A DNA stretch of 20,802 bases from CAYRZL01 sp964428795 (lineage in GTDB: Bacteria; Bacillota; Clostridia; Lachnospirales; Lachnospiraceae), in NCBI GenBank assembly GCA_964428795.1, contig CAYRZL010000048.1:1-20802 (forward strand). Reading direction: 5' to 3'. The translations under genes were made by a program, and so were the position numbers. Under the pieces are notes generated by a model that had not been told where the DNA came from, did not search any database, and saw only the letters and a list, made by a program, of their open reading frames with translations. Positions 1-7,952 of the stretch are shown one piece after another (the stretch's first letter is position 1; each line of letters begins with the position of its first letter).

Positions 1-5
1 CTTTT

Positions 6-2072
6 TCACTTTTTCTGTTCCTGATATCCGCATGCGGAATCGGCACATACTATTTTTTTCCCTTTTTCCACCATATAACCTCCGCATCTCGGACATGGTT
101 CTGATAATGGTTTTTGCCAACTCATGAAATCACAGTTTGGATTGTCTTCGCAGCCAAAATAGATACGACCTTTTTTCGTCCGTTTCAGCACGATATCTTT
201 GCGACATTTCGGACACGGAACGCCGATTTTTTCCATGTATGTTTTTGTATTTCTGCATTCCGGAAATCCAGGGCAGGCAAGGAATTTTCCGTAAGGTCCG
301 TATTTGATGACCATATTTCTGCCGCAGTTTTCACATATTTCATCACTAACCTCATCCTCAATCTTGATCTTCTCCAGCTCTTTTTCAGCTTCCAGAACTG
401 CTTTCTCCAGATCCGGATAGAAGTTTCGTATGACTTCCTTCCAGTCGAATGCTCCCTCCTCTACTTTATCCAAAACAGTCTCCACATTCGCTGTAAAATG
501 ATCGTCTACAATCGTAGGAAAGGCCTCTTTCATAATGTTGTTCACTACCTGACCCAGTTCCGTCACAAAAAGGTTTTTATTTTCTTTTACAATATAACGC
601 CTTGCCAGTATGGTCGTAATCGTGGGTGCATATGTGCTCGGGCGTCCGATTCCAAGTTCCTCCAATGTCTTTACCAGCGATGCCTCTGTATAATGAGCAG
701 GCGGCTGGGTAAAATGCTGCTTAGGCTCCAGTTTCTTTAGAGAAAGCGCTGTATCAGTATCCAGAGATTTCATCAGCATATTCTGCTGACCTTTTTCCTC
801 ATCCTCCAGTGTGTATACAGACATAAATCCCTCAAATTTCATTTTGGATGCGGAAACATGGAATCTGTAATGATCCGCACCTACAGTCACCGTAGTCGTT
901 TCATACAGAGCATTTGCCATGCGGCTTGCAACAAAACGGTTCCAGATCAACTGATACAGACGGAACAGATCTCTGCTCATGGAATCCTTTACCTTTGCAG
1001 GAAAAAGTGTCACATCAGAAGGGCGGATCGCTTCGTGGGCGTCCTGAATCTTATTAGAACCATTGCTCTGTTTTATTGTATGAGCCACATAGGGGGTACC
1101 AAAAGCATCCGCTATATATGCTCTGACTGCCTGATCCGCTTCCTGAGAGATTCGTGTGGAATCGGTTCTTAAGTATGTGATCAGACCTACCGTTCCCACC
1201 CCTTTTACATCAATACCTTCATATAATTGCTGTGCAAGACGCATTGTCTTCTGAGTAGAATAGTTCAAATGCTTGCTTGCCTCCTGCTGCATGGTACTGG
1301 TTGTAAACGGAAGCGGCGCCTTTTTCGCACGCTCGCTTTTTCTTACTTCCAAAATCTGATAGCTTGCTTTTTGAAGTGACGATGCGATTTTATCAGCTTC
1401 CTCCCCGGAACGAATTACGATCTTACCATTTTCATCTCCGTAAAACTTAGCGACAAGCGGCTTCTTCTCACCCGCAGTCTGAAGCTCGGCGTCTATTGTC
1501 CAGTATTCCTCCGGAATAAATGCATTGATTTCTTCCTCTCTGTCACAGATGATGCGAAGTGCCACAGACTGTACTCTTCCGGCGCTTAATCCCCGCTTTA
1601 CCTTTGCCCAGAGCAGCGGACTGATCTTATATCCCACGATACGATCCAGCATACGTCTCGCCTGCTGAGCATCCACCAGATCCATATTGATGGACCGGGG
1701 ATTTTTCAAGGATGCTTTTACTGCATTTTTTGTGATCTCATTGAACGTGATACGGTGAATGTCTTTATCCTCCAGCTTTAATGCTTTGGATAAATGCCAG
1801 GAGATGGCTTCACCCTCACGATCCGGGTCGGTTGCAAGATATACCTTGTCTGCCTTTTTTACTTCCTTGCGCAGATTTGCAAGCACATCGCCCTTCCCCC
1901 GGATGGTAATATATTTTGGTTCGTAATCATGTTCCACATCAACGCCAAGCTGACTTTTAGGAAAATCTCTTACATGACCGCCGGATGCGGCAACCTCATA
2001 ATTTTTCCCAAGAAATTTTTTTATTGTCTTTACTTTCGTCGGTGATTCCACAATGACCAGATACTTTGCCAT
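6..2072 (-). CDS. topA: DNA topoisomerase I (type IA)
   Basis: It relaxes negatively supercoiled DNA by cutting one strand through a phosphotyrosine. The 688-aa protein has the usual length. The N-terminal Toprim domain shows Glu9 in VESPTK and the acidic triad in TDPDREGE (Asp82, Asp84, Glu86). The catalytic tyrosine is Tyr300 in LITYLRTDSTR. Three C-terminal zinc ribbons, each with two CxxC-type halves, fill residues 580-688. I place the start at the ATG at 2072 (MAKYLVIVESPTK) because GAGGGG lies about 10 nt upstream; an in-frame extension to 2138 adds 22 unconserved residues. It is the last gene of comM-dprA-topA, 68 nt after dprA. Its stop lies only 5 bases from the window edge, so any terminator is not visible. 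Confidence 0.97.
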   Translation of the reverse strand: MAKYLVIVESPTKVKTIKKFLGKNYEVAASGGHVRDFPKSQLGVDVEHDYEPKYITIRGKGDVLANLRKEVKKADKVYLATDPDREGEAISWHLSKALKLEDKDIHRITFNEITKNAVKASLKNPRSINMDLVDAQQARRMLDRIVGYKISPLLWAKVKRGLSAGRVQSVALRIICDREEEINAFIPEEYWTIDAELQTAGEKKPLVAKFYGDENGKIVIRSGEEADKIASSLQKASYQILEVRKSERAKKAPLPFTTSTMQQEASKHLNYSTQKTMRLAQQLYEGIDVKGVGTVGLITYLRTDSTRISQEADQAVRAYIADAFGTPYVAHTIKQSNGSNKIQDAHEAIRPSDVTLFPAKVKDSMSRDLFRLYQLIWNRFVASRMANALYETTTVTVGADHYRFHVSASKMKFEGFMSVYTLEDEEKGQQNMLMKSLDTDTALSLKKLEPKQHFTQPPAHYTEASLVKTLEELGIGRPSTYAPTITTILARRYIVKENKNLFVTELGQVVNNIMKEAFPTIVDDHFTANVETVLDKVEEGAFDWKEVIRNFYPDLEKAVLEAEKELEKIKIEDEVSDEICENCGRNMVIKYGPYGKFLACPGFPECRNTKTYMEKIGVPCPKCRKDIVLKRTKKGRIYFGCEDNPNCDFMSWQKPLSEPCPRCGGYMVEKGKKIVCADSACGYQEQKK

Positions 2073-2140
2073 AGTAGTTGTTCCCCTCTTTTTTGCTTTG
2101 CCCTGTAACTGTTCAGACAAATTTTTCCTGCTATACACAA

Positions 2141-3235
2141 TTACATATTTCTAATATAATGATTCTGAAAGGATTCCCTGATCAGACATTTCTCCTGCAG
2201 ACTATCCAGTACATGCAGCAGACGGTTCAAATCTAATCCGCTCTCCCTCATCAGATCATCCATAATTTTGGGACGTAAATTTAGACAACTATACACCAAC
2301 TGTTCTTCTTTTTCAAGAGAAAAAATTTTTTTCTTCTGTTTTCCAGCCTCCCTCTGTCCTGAAAGTTCAAGCTCTTCGCATAAATCTTCCGGCGATAAAA
2401 TAATACCTGCCCCCTGCTGAATCAGACGGTTACAGCCATAACTCAGCGCATCCGTACTGCGTCCCGGCACCGCATATACATCTTTTCCCTGTTCCAACGC
2501 CTGATCTGCTGTGATCAGGGAGCCGCTTCGTGCTTTTGCCTCCACTACGATCACAAAATCCGATAATGCGCTGATGATTCTGTTACGCATTGGAAACAGT
2601 CCGGGCACCGGCTTTGTATCCGGTGCGTATTCCGAGATCAGGCCGCCCTGTTTCGGCAATCTGCAATAAATACTGTAGGACGAATCCGGGTAACAGATAT
2701 CAATGCCGCATCCCAACACTCCATACGAAACACCGCCATGATCCAGCGCACCCTTTTGCCCATGGTAATCCACTCCCATTGCCATTCCGCTGATAATGGG
2801 AACTCCGTACCCTGACAGCATCCTTCCAAGCTCATATGCCATATGTTTTCCGTAATCAGAACACATACGCGCGCCCACAATTGCGCCATGTCGTGTATCA
2901 GCATCCGGAAGTCGGCCTCTGTAATACAGACAAAATGGCGGCTGGTAAATGGTCGTCAGCTTCTGAGGAAAATTTGTCATTCCGGCACAGACAAATCCGA
3001 TGCCACTCCTTTCTTGTTCCTCCAGCTTTTCTTCGGGATTCCAATTCTTTTTGGAATCACATATCTGCTTTGCCAGCTTTGTGCTGATACCCGGAAGCAG
3101 CTTCAACTGTTCTTCGGAAAGCTCATAAATTTCTTTTGGAGTTTCACATGATAACAGCATCCGATAAATCCGCAGGTTTCCAAGCCCCGAAATATTTGCA
3201 AGCCATAGTCCATACTTTTTTATTTCTTTATCCAT
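2141..3235 (-). CDS. dprA: DNA-processing protein DprA (Smf)
   Basis: DprA binds incoming single-stranded DNA and loads RecA during natural transformation; in many non-competent Firmicutes it is kept as a general recombination mediator. The 364-aa protein has an N-terminal helix-hairpin-helix-like part (about residues 12-58), the Rossmann-like core with the family signature SGMAMGVD at 149-156 followed by a GCGIDICYP segment, and a C-terminal winged-helix part from about residue 310. The ATG at 3235 is chosen because a G-rich ribosome binding site (GGGGGG) sits 8 nt upstream. The in-frame TTG at 3259 would overlap comM. The gene starts 11 nt after the comM stop, so the two are surely co-transcribed and probably translationally coupled. 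Confidence 0.95.
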   Translation of the reverse strand: MDKEIKKYGLWLANISGLGNLRIYRMLLSCETPKEIYELSEEQLKLLPGISTKLAKQICDSKKNWNPEEKLEEQERSGIGFVCAGMTNFPQKLTTIYQPPFCLYYRGRLPDADTRHGAIVGARMCSDYGKHMAYELGRMLSGYGVPIISGMAMGVDYHGQKGALDHGGVSYGVLGCGIDICYPDSSYSIYCRLPKQGGLISEYAPDTKPVPGLFPMRNRIISALSDFVIVVEAKARSGSLITADQALEQGKDVYAVPGRSTDALSYGCNRLIQQGAGIILSPEDLCEELELSGQREAGKQKKKIFSLEKEEQLVYSCLNLRPKIMDDLMRESGLDLNRLLHVLDSLQEKCLIRESFQNHYIRNM

Positions 3236-3246
3236 ATCCAATCCCC

Positions 3247-4770
3247 CTATGCTCCCCAATATCGTTTATCCAGACTGCGCATCTGTATCGCTTCATTCAA
3301 ATGCTCCCACCGAATCTGTTCTTCCCCTTCCAGATCGGCAATGGTTCTTGCAACCTTCAAAATTTTATAATAAGATCTTGCGCTGAGATTCAGTTTTTGA
3401 AACCGGATCTCCATACGCTTCTCACATTCCTGATCCAACGGACAATATACGGAGATTTTGGAAACCGGGATCTGACTGTTAAAATAGATGCGCTGTCCCT
3501 CAAAACGTTTCCGCTGCATTTCCTGGGCTTTTTGCACCTGGATCCCCATATCTCTGGAAGAGACATTTTTCATTGTCCCCGTCAGCTCCTGATAAGTCAT
3601 TCTGGGGGCCTCCACACTAATGTCAATCCGATCCAACAGAGGCTGCGATATTTTTCCCAGATATCTCCGAATGGATGCCTGACTGCAATGGCACTTGTTC
3701 ATGTCGGGAAAAAATCCGCATAAGCAGGGATTCATCGCAGCCACCAGCATAAAATCACTTGGATATGTGTAGGTTCCGTTCAGCCGAACAATACGCACCT
3801 GCTTTTCCTCCATAGGCTCACGCAAAATTTCCAGTGTATTTTTCTGGTATTCCGGCAACTCGTCCAAAAACAGTACGCCCCGGTGGGCAAGACTGATCTC
3901 TCCGGGCTTTGGATTACTGCCTCCGCCAGCCAATGCCTGTGGCGTGATCGTGTGGTGGGGATTGCGAAACGGGCGCTTTCTGCAAAGCTCAGGCTGATCT
4001 CCCAACAGACCGCACACACTGTAGATTCGGGATAATTCCAGACGCTCCTCCCTGTTCAGCGGCGGAAGTATAGTGGGAATCCGCTGGGCTGCCATCGTTT
4101 TTCCGGATCCGGGAGGACCTATGATCAGCAGATTATGCATTCCGGCTGCCGCAACCACACAGGCGCGCTTTAAAAAGAACTGACCATTGATATCTGCAAA
4201 ATCCACATCATAAACTGTATTTTCCTGTACAGGTTCATTCTGTGTACAGGGAGCCTTCTGCCAATTCATCAGCCAGAAAATAGCATCCTGCACAGAATCC
4301 ACTGCCAATACCCGGATTCCCTCCGCCAACATAGCTTCTTTCTCATTTTTCTTTGGCACCATGATACAGTCCATTCCGGCATCTCTGGCACATAGCGCTG
4401 CCGGCAGAACACCGTTCACCCCGATCACATCTCCGTTCAATCCAACCTCTCCGAGAATCAAAACACGCTTCAGCAAGTCCGCTTTCACCACCTGCATGGC
4501 CGCTAACATGGCAATGGCAACAGGAAGATCAAATCCGGAACCGGATTTTCGGATGTCTGCGGGTGAAAAATTAACGGTAATCTTCTTTGCAGGCAGCAAA
4601 AAACCTGAATTTCTCAAGGCTGTACGGATGCGGTCTCTGGACTCCTTCACCTCGCTGGCAAGAAATCCGACCATATCAAAGCCCGGCAGACCGTCACTGA
4701 CATCCGCCTCCACCTGCACCAACACACTTTCAATCCCCTGCAATACAGAGGATATCACACAACTATACAT
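3247..4770 (-). CDS. comM: YifB/ComM family Mg-chelatase-like AAA+ ATPase
   Basis: The family is a hexameric AAA+ helicase. In Vibrio and Haemophilus ComM promotes branch migration during integration of transforming DNA; its role in clostridia is less clear. The 507-aa protein has an N-terminal Lon-protease-like fold (ChlI domain, about 1-170), Walker A GPPGSGKT at 218-225, Walker B LFLDE at 300-304, and a small cysteine cluster (Cys349, Cys351, Cys360, Cys362), followed by the C-terminal Mg-chelatase part. The ATG at 4770 has GGAGAAAAA just upstream and gives the conserved start MYSCVISS; the frame is open to 4788. It is the first gene of the operon with dprA and topA. The symbol follows the family name. 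Confidence 0.93.
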   Translation of the reverse strand: MYSCVISSVLQGIESVLVQVEADVSDGLPGFDMVGFLASEVKESRDRIRTALRNSGFLLPAKKITVNFSPADIRKSGSGFDLPVAIAMLAAMQVVKADLLKRVLILGEVGLNGDVIGVNGVLPAALCARDAGMDCIMVPKKNEKEAMLAEGIRVLAVDSVQDAIFWLMNWQKAPCTQNEPVQENTVYDVDFADINGQFFLKRACVVAAAGMHNLLIIGPPGSGKTMAAQRIPTILPPLNREERLELSRIYSVCGLLGDQPELCRKRPFRNPHHTITPQALAGGGSNPKPGEISLAHRGVLFLDELPEYQKNTLEILREPMEEKQVRIVRLNGTYTYPSDFMLVAAMNPCLCGFFPDMNKCHCSQASIRRYLGKISQPLLDRIDISVEAPRMTYQELTGTMKNVSSRDMGIQVQKAQEMQRKRFEGQRIYFNSQIPVSKISVYCPLDQECEKRMEIRFQKLNLSARSYYKILKVARTIADLEGEEQIRWEHLNEAIQMRSLDKRYWGA

Positions 4771-4813
4771 TTTTTCTCCTATTCCCATGGGAAAGAAAAG
4801 AATAAACAGACAT

Positions 4814-4849
4814 ATAAAAAGACAGGATTATCATACCACAATCCTGTCT
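4814..4849 (-). terminator. Rho-independent terminator of sigK
   Basis: On the minus strand, AGACAGGATT pairs perfectly with AATCCTGTCT around a 10-nt loop and is followed directly by TTTTTAT. It lies 16 nt past the sigK stop and ahead of comM, so it separates sigK from the comM-dprA-topA operon. Confidence 0.88.
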
Positions 4850-4865
4850 CCCTGTATAGATTCAT

Positions 4866-5498
4866 TTACTGAAATATACTTTTCATTTTTTCCAATGCTT
4901 TCTTCTCTATTCTGCTCACATAGGACCTTGAAATTCCTAATTTTTCGGCAATCTCACGCTGGGTAACGGGCTTGATATTGTACAGTCCATAACGCAGGCG
5001 TATGATCTCAAGCTCTCTCGGAGTAAGCACCTGCTTTATATTTTCATAGATCAACCGCACATTTTTATGATAGGAAACCAGTTCCAGCAGATCCTCATCT
5101 CCGGATTCCACAATGTCCAGAAGCCGGATCTGATTTCCCTCTTTGTCCGTACCGATCGGTTCGTACAGGGATACTTCTTTGGAAAGCTTCTTCTTGCTTC
5201 GAAAATACATGAGTAGCTCGTTCTCGATACACCTTGCCGCATAGGTGCCCAACCGTGAGCCTTTATCCAGCCGAAAGGTGTTTACTGCTTTGATCAAACC
5301 AATCGTTCCTATGGAAAGAAGATCCTCCATATCTTCCTCCGCATTCTGGTACTTTTTCACTACATGGGCAACCAGACGCATATTGCGGATGATCAGGACA
5401 TCTCTCGCCTGCTCATCGCCCTGCTCCATTTGCTCCAGATAATATTTTTCTTCCTCAGGTTTCAGGGGAGTTTGAAATGTTTTCAAAAAGCACCTCAT
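4866..5498 (-). CDS. sigK: Sporulation sigma factor sigma-K
   Basis: This is the late mother-cell sigma factor of endospore formation, directing coat and cortex genes. The 210-aa protein matches SigK along its whole length: the region 2 block DEQARDVLIIRNMRLVAHVV, the DLLSIGTIGLIKAV and TYAARCIENE segments, a YEPIGTDKEGN segment, and the region 4 helix-turn-helix TQREIAEKLGISRSYVSR. In Bacillus subtilis SigK carries a cleaved, roughly 20-residue hydrophobic pro-sequence. Here only about 13 polar residues precede the conserved EEEKYYLE block, so no pro-sequence is visible. The ATG at 5498 has AAGGAA 10 nt upstream; a TTG four codons further in, with GAGG upstream, is an alternative. The gene is not split by a skin-type element. 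Sigma-E paralogues are the alternative, but the DPIG-like and C-terminal blocks favour SigK. Confidence 0.9.
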   Translation of the reverse strand: MRCFLKTFQTPLKPEEEKYYLEQMEQGDEQARDVLIIRNMRLVAHVVKKYQNAEEDMEDLLSIGTIGLIKAVNTFRLDKGSRLGTYAARCIENELLMYFRSKKKLSKEVSLYEPIGTDKEGNQIRLLDIVESGDEDLLELVSYHKNVRLIYENIKQVLTPRELEIIRLRYGLYNIKPVTQREIAEKLGISRSYVSRIEKKALEKMKSIFQ

Positions 5499-5527
5499 AG
5501 AAACGACGTTCCTTACATTCTATGAGG
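5493..5527 (-). promoter_or_regulatory. Hairpin covering the sigK start codon
   Basis: A perfect 10-bp inverted repeat, CCTCATAGAA at 5493-5502 and TTCTATGAGG at 5518-5527, is separated by 15 nt. In the sigK transcript the second arm contains the ATG start codon and the loop contains the putative ribosome binding site AAGGAA (5509-5514). It could limit translation initiation. The structure is seen directly; the function is inferred. Confidence 0.5.
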
Positions 5528-5572
5528 AATTCCTGCTTTTCGTGCCTTTCCAATTTTTATATCACGTCCACA

Positions 5573-5602
5573 TTGACCCTGAGCACCTTTTCAGAGTACA
5601 AT
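5573..5602 (+). promoter_or_regulatory. Sigma-A-type promoter of the rluA-like remnant
   Basis: TTGACC (5573-5578) and TACAAT (5597-5602) are separated by 18 nt and lie 26 nt before the start codon. This is a good housekeeping match, so the truncated gene may still be transcribed. Confidence 0.6.
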
Positions 5603-5627
5603 CAAATCAAAAAAGGATTTCTTCTCA

Positions 5628-6152
5628 ATGAAACGGATTTTTGAATATAACATAACTCAGGCAGACCAAGGACAAACCATTCTGGCAAAGCATATGCTAA
5701 GCGGCGCTATTCTGTCCAAAATGTCTGCAAAGCGAAACATCTCACGCACCTATCTGGCTGTAGCCTGTGGGGAACTTCCCCCGGAAGGCACCATTGATGC
5801 TCCCATTGCCAGAAAAGAGGGATCGACCATTGAACGGTGCGTCGATTTTGAACATGGCGCCGCTGCCATCACACACTATAAACGTCTGGCATACAAAGAC
5901 GGGTACTCCCTGGTCTCTCTGAAGCTGGAAACCGGGCGTACCCATCAGATTCGTGTTCATATGAAATATATCGGTCATCCCCTGCCCGGTGATTTTCTTT
6001 ACAATCCGGATTACAGCAGAATCAACCGTCAGGCATTACACGCATGGAAATTAGAGTTTCAGCATCCGATCACAGAAGAAAAAATGCATTTCACATGCAA
6101 ACCGCCTGAAGATATGCAAAATATAATTTCCGCAAACCTTATATATGCGTAA
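5628..6152 (+). pseudogene. RluA-family pseudouridine synthase with internal in-frame deletion
   Basis: The family isomerises uridine to pseudouridine in rRNA or tRNA. The open frame is 174 aa against roughly 300 for intact members. Residues 1-18 look like an ordinary N-terminus (MKRIFEYNITQADQGQTI). The sequence then jumps straight into the segment that normally follows the catalytic motif (LAKHMLSGAILSKMSAKRNI). The rest is well kept: RTYLAV, the LETGRTHQIRVHM motif near residue 105, and the closing HAWKLEFQHPITEEKM. The missing part, roughly 100 codons, includes the S4-like RNA-binding region and the HRLDxxTSG motif with the catalytic aspartate, so synthase activity is not expected. The frame stays open, with AAAAAAGGA about 11 nt before the ATG and a promoter upstream. 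It could make a stable but inactive RNA-binding protein. Confidence 0.82.
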
Positions 6153-6176
6153 AAACAGAGTCACAACATTCTGACA

Positions 6177-7181
6177 TTAGCGGATTCTTTCCGGAAATCC
6201 GACTTTCTTCTGAACCTTACGCAATGTCTTCATAGCGTAATAGCTGGCTTTCTCCGCATTTTCTTTGATAATGCCATCAATGTATGCCTTATCCTTTGAA
6301 AGCTCCTCAAATCGCTCCTGAACCGGTTTCAGAACAGACACAACCGTCTCGCCTACTGCGGCTTTCAGTGTACCATAACCCTGTCCGTCAAACTCTGCCA
6401 CTGCCTCCTTTGGTGTTTTCCCGGTACATGCACAGTAAATATCCAGCAGATTGCGGATACCAAGCTGGGTATCATTGTAAGCGATGCATCCCTCGGAATC
6501 CGTCACCGCACGCTTAAACTTGCGCATGATCGTATCCGGATCATCCATCAGATAAATACTTGCATTCGGATTCTCATCGGATTTGGACATTTTTTTCTCC
6601 GGATTCTGCAGACTCATAACTCTTGCTCCCGCTTTCCCGATATATGCCTCAGGAACCGTAAACACATCTCCGTAAATTGCATTGAAACGCTGTGCAACAT
6701 CACGGGTAATCTCCAGATGCTGCATCTGGTCGATACCGACAGGAACCACGTCTGCCTGATACAACAGGATGTCAGCAGCCATAAGAACCGGATATGTAAA
6801 CAATCCGGCATTGATATTGTCCGCATGCTTTGCAGCCTTATCCTTGAACTGGGTCATACGGTTCAATTCACCCATATAAGTAAAACAATTCAGAATCCAT
6901 GCCAGTTCCGCATGTCCGGACACATGGGACTGATAGTAAATACAGTTTTTCTTCGGATCAAGCCCCGCTGCAATATATAATGTGAGCAGATTTCTGGCAC
7001 GCTTGCGAAGCTCCGCCGGATTCTGGCGTACCGTGATGGAATGCAGATCCACTACACTGTAAAAACACTCATATTCATCACTCAATGTTACCCAGTTTTT
7101 CAATGCCCCCAGATAATTTCCCAAAGTCAGGGTTCCTGTTGCCTGCATACCACTGAATAAAACTTTTTTTCCATCTATCAT
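6177..7181 (-). CDS. trpS: Tryptophanyl-tRNA synthetase
   Basis: It charges tRNA-Trp with tryptophan in an ATP-dependent reaction in the cytoplasm. The 334-aa protein has the length of bacterial TrpS. The class I signatures are present: the TLTLGNYLGAL segment at residues 17-27, which stands in for HIGH, and KMSKS at 197-201. The ATG at 7181 (MIDGKKVLFSG) is preceded by GAGAGG with a 7-nt spacer; the frame is open to 7211 without support. It is a single gene with its own promoter at 7219-7247 and converges on the rluA-like remnant, whose stop is 24 nt from the trpS stop. The leader is too short for a T-box, so no tryptophan control is visible. Confidence 0.97.
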   Translation of the reverse strand: MIDGKKVLFSGMQATGTLTLGNYLGALKNWVTLSDEYECFYSVVDLHSITVRQNPAELRKRARNLLTLYIAAGLDPKKNCIYYQSHVSGHAELAWILNCFTYMGELNRMTQFKDKAAKHADNINAGLFTYPVLMAADILLYQADVVPVGIDQMQHLEITRDVAQRFNAIYGDVFTVPEAYIGKAGARVMSLQNPEKKMSKSDENPNASIYLMDDPDTIMRKFKRAVTDSEGCIAYNDTQLGIRNLLDIYCACTGKTPKEAVAEFDGQGYGTLKAAVGETVVSVLKPVQERFEELSKDKAYIDGIIKENAEKASYYAMKTLRKVQKKVGFPERIR

Positions 7182-7218
7182 TATAAAACCTCTCTGTTCG
7201 ATCTTTCTCAATATATTT

Positions 7219-7247
7219 ATTTTACCATTCTAACACACACAAGTCAA
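7219..7247 (-). promoter_or_regulatory. Sigma-A-type promoter of trpS
   Basis: On the minus strand, TTGACT (7242-7247) and TAAAAT (7219-7224) are separated by exactly 17 nt, about 38 nt before the trpS start codon. It is a strong housekeeping-type match in an 84-nt gap. Confidence 0.75.
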
Positions 7248-7265
7248 ATTTTGCCATCTCAGAGT

Positions 7266-7802
7266 TTATTTATTTTGAAGCACCTCACGCCTGATATAAT
7301 CGAAGGTCACTTCCTCTCCGTGATCCGCAAGCATCAGCAGCAGCTTCTCCAGTAATTCTCTCGTTTCTGCATGAAGCATATGATAATCTCTGCCCTTATA
7401 GTAATACTCCCACGCACTTCGATCCGTATACTTCTCTCCCTGATAAACCTTGGAAGCAGACATGCGATCCACGAACATCTCAACCACATATTTCTCCGGC
7501 ATACGCATACCCGTCATACCACGCCGCTCCCCCTCCATGCCATAATCAATCCAGTATTCCAGATGATGCTTATTGCGCCCTTTGTGGTGCAGCCATGCCG
7601 CAGAATACCCTTTATCCATGCGCTCCGCATTGTTCGGACTCATATTTCCCTGATAATATTTGCAGCCGACCAGAAATTCCACAGGACTGTATTTCGACAG
7701 ATCATGCAATAACCCCTGTTTATATAAGCCTGCACGAAAGCAACCTTTCATAACCAGTATCTTGTGATGTGTAATTGTCTTAAAATGTTGCCACGCTTTC
7801 AT
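7266..7802 (-). CDS. DUF5662 family protein
   Basis: This is a 178-aa soluble protein of a family (DUF5662) that I recognise by its wording and that is frequent in Lachnospiraceae; no function is known to me. It is rich in histidine and aspartate in spaced motifs: THHK near the start, LLHDLSKYSPVEF, WLHHKGRNKHHLEYW, and a late MLADHGEE. These resemble a metal-dependent hydrolase (HD-like) site, but that is inference. There is no signal peptide or membrane segment. The ATG at 7802 (MKAWQHFKTITHH) is preferred over the GTG at 7829, although the ribosome binding site is only a purine-rich GAAAGAAGAG stretch. It stands alone between the fatty-acid operon terminator and trpS. Confidence 0.85.
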   Translation of the reverse strand: MKAWQHFKTITHHKILVMKGCFRAGLYKQGLLHDLSKYSPVEFLVGCKYYQGNMSPNNAERMDKGYSAAWLHHKGRNKHHLEYWIDYGMEGERRGMTGMRMPEKYVVEMFVDRMSASKVYQGEKYTDRSAWEYYYKGRDYHMLHAETRELLEKLLLMLADHGEEVTFDYIRREVLQNK

Positions 7803-7835
7803 TCTGTTCTCTTCTTTCTCTTCTCCCACACAACA

Positions 7836-7864
7836 ACTTTAACGCAAAACAATATATATTTCAA
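7836..7864 (-). promoter_or_regulatory. Promoter of the DUF5662 gene
   Basis: On the minus strand, TTGAAA (7859-7864) and TAAAGT (7836-7841) are separated by 17 nt, with the start codon about 34 nt downstream. The match to the housekeeping consensus is moderate, and it lies immediately after the fatty-acid operon terminator. Confidence 0.55.
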
Positions 7865-7866
7865 GA

Positions 7867-7929
7867 ATAAAAAAAGTCACTACATAGCCATTTCTACTTA
7901 ATGTATTATATAAATGACTATATAGTGAC
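7867..7929 (-). terminator. Rho-independent terminator of the fatty-acid operon
   Basis: The minus-strand transcript has an 18-nt arm GTCACTATATAGTCATTT that pairs along its full length, counting two G-U pairs, with AAATGGCTATGTAGTGAC, followed by a run of seven U. It begins 24 nt after the accDA stop. The two non-Watson-Crick positions pair only in the minus-strand RNA, which fits use in that direction. Confidence 0.92.
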
Positions 7930-7952
7930 AAGCTGATAAACGATAATTTGTA

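Noticed and set aside
3136..3723. A 195-codon plus-strand frame opposite comM and dprA, and similar frames elsewhere.
   Set aside because: No ribosome binding site, no motif, and full overlap with recognisable genes on the other strand.
5490..5530. CATAGAAT near the sigK start as a sigma-E or sigma-K -10 box.
   Set aside because: It would put the transcription start on the ribosome binding site, and no fitting -35 lies 14-17 nt upstream; the motif is better explained as one arm of the inverted repeat.
7182..7265. A T-box riboswitch ahead of trpS.
   Set aside because: The whole gap is 84 nt and contains the promoter, so there is no room for a T-box leader and no T-box motif was seen.
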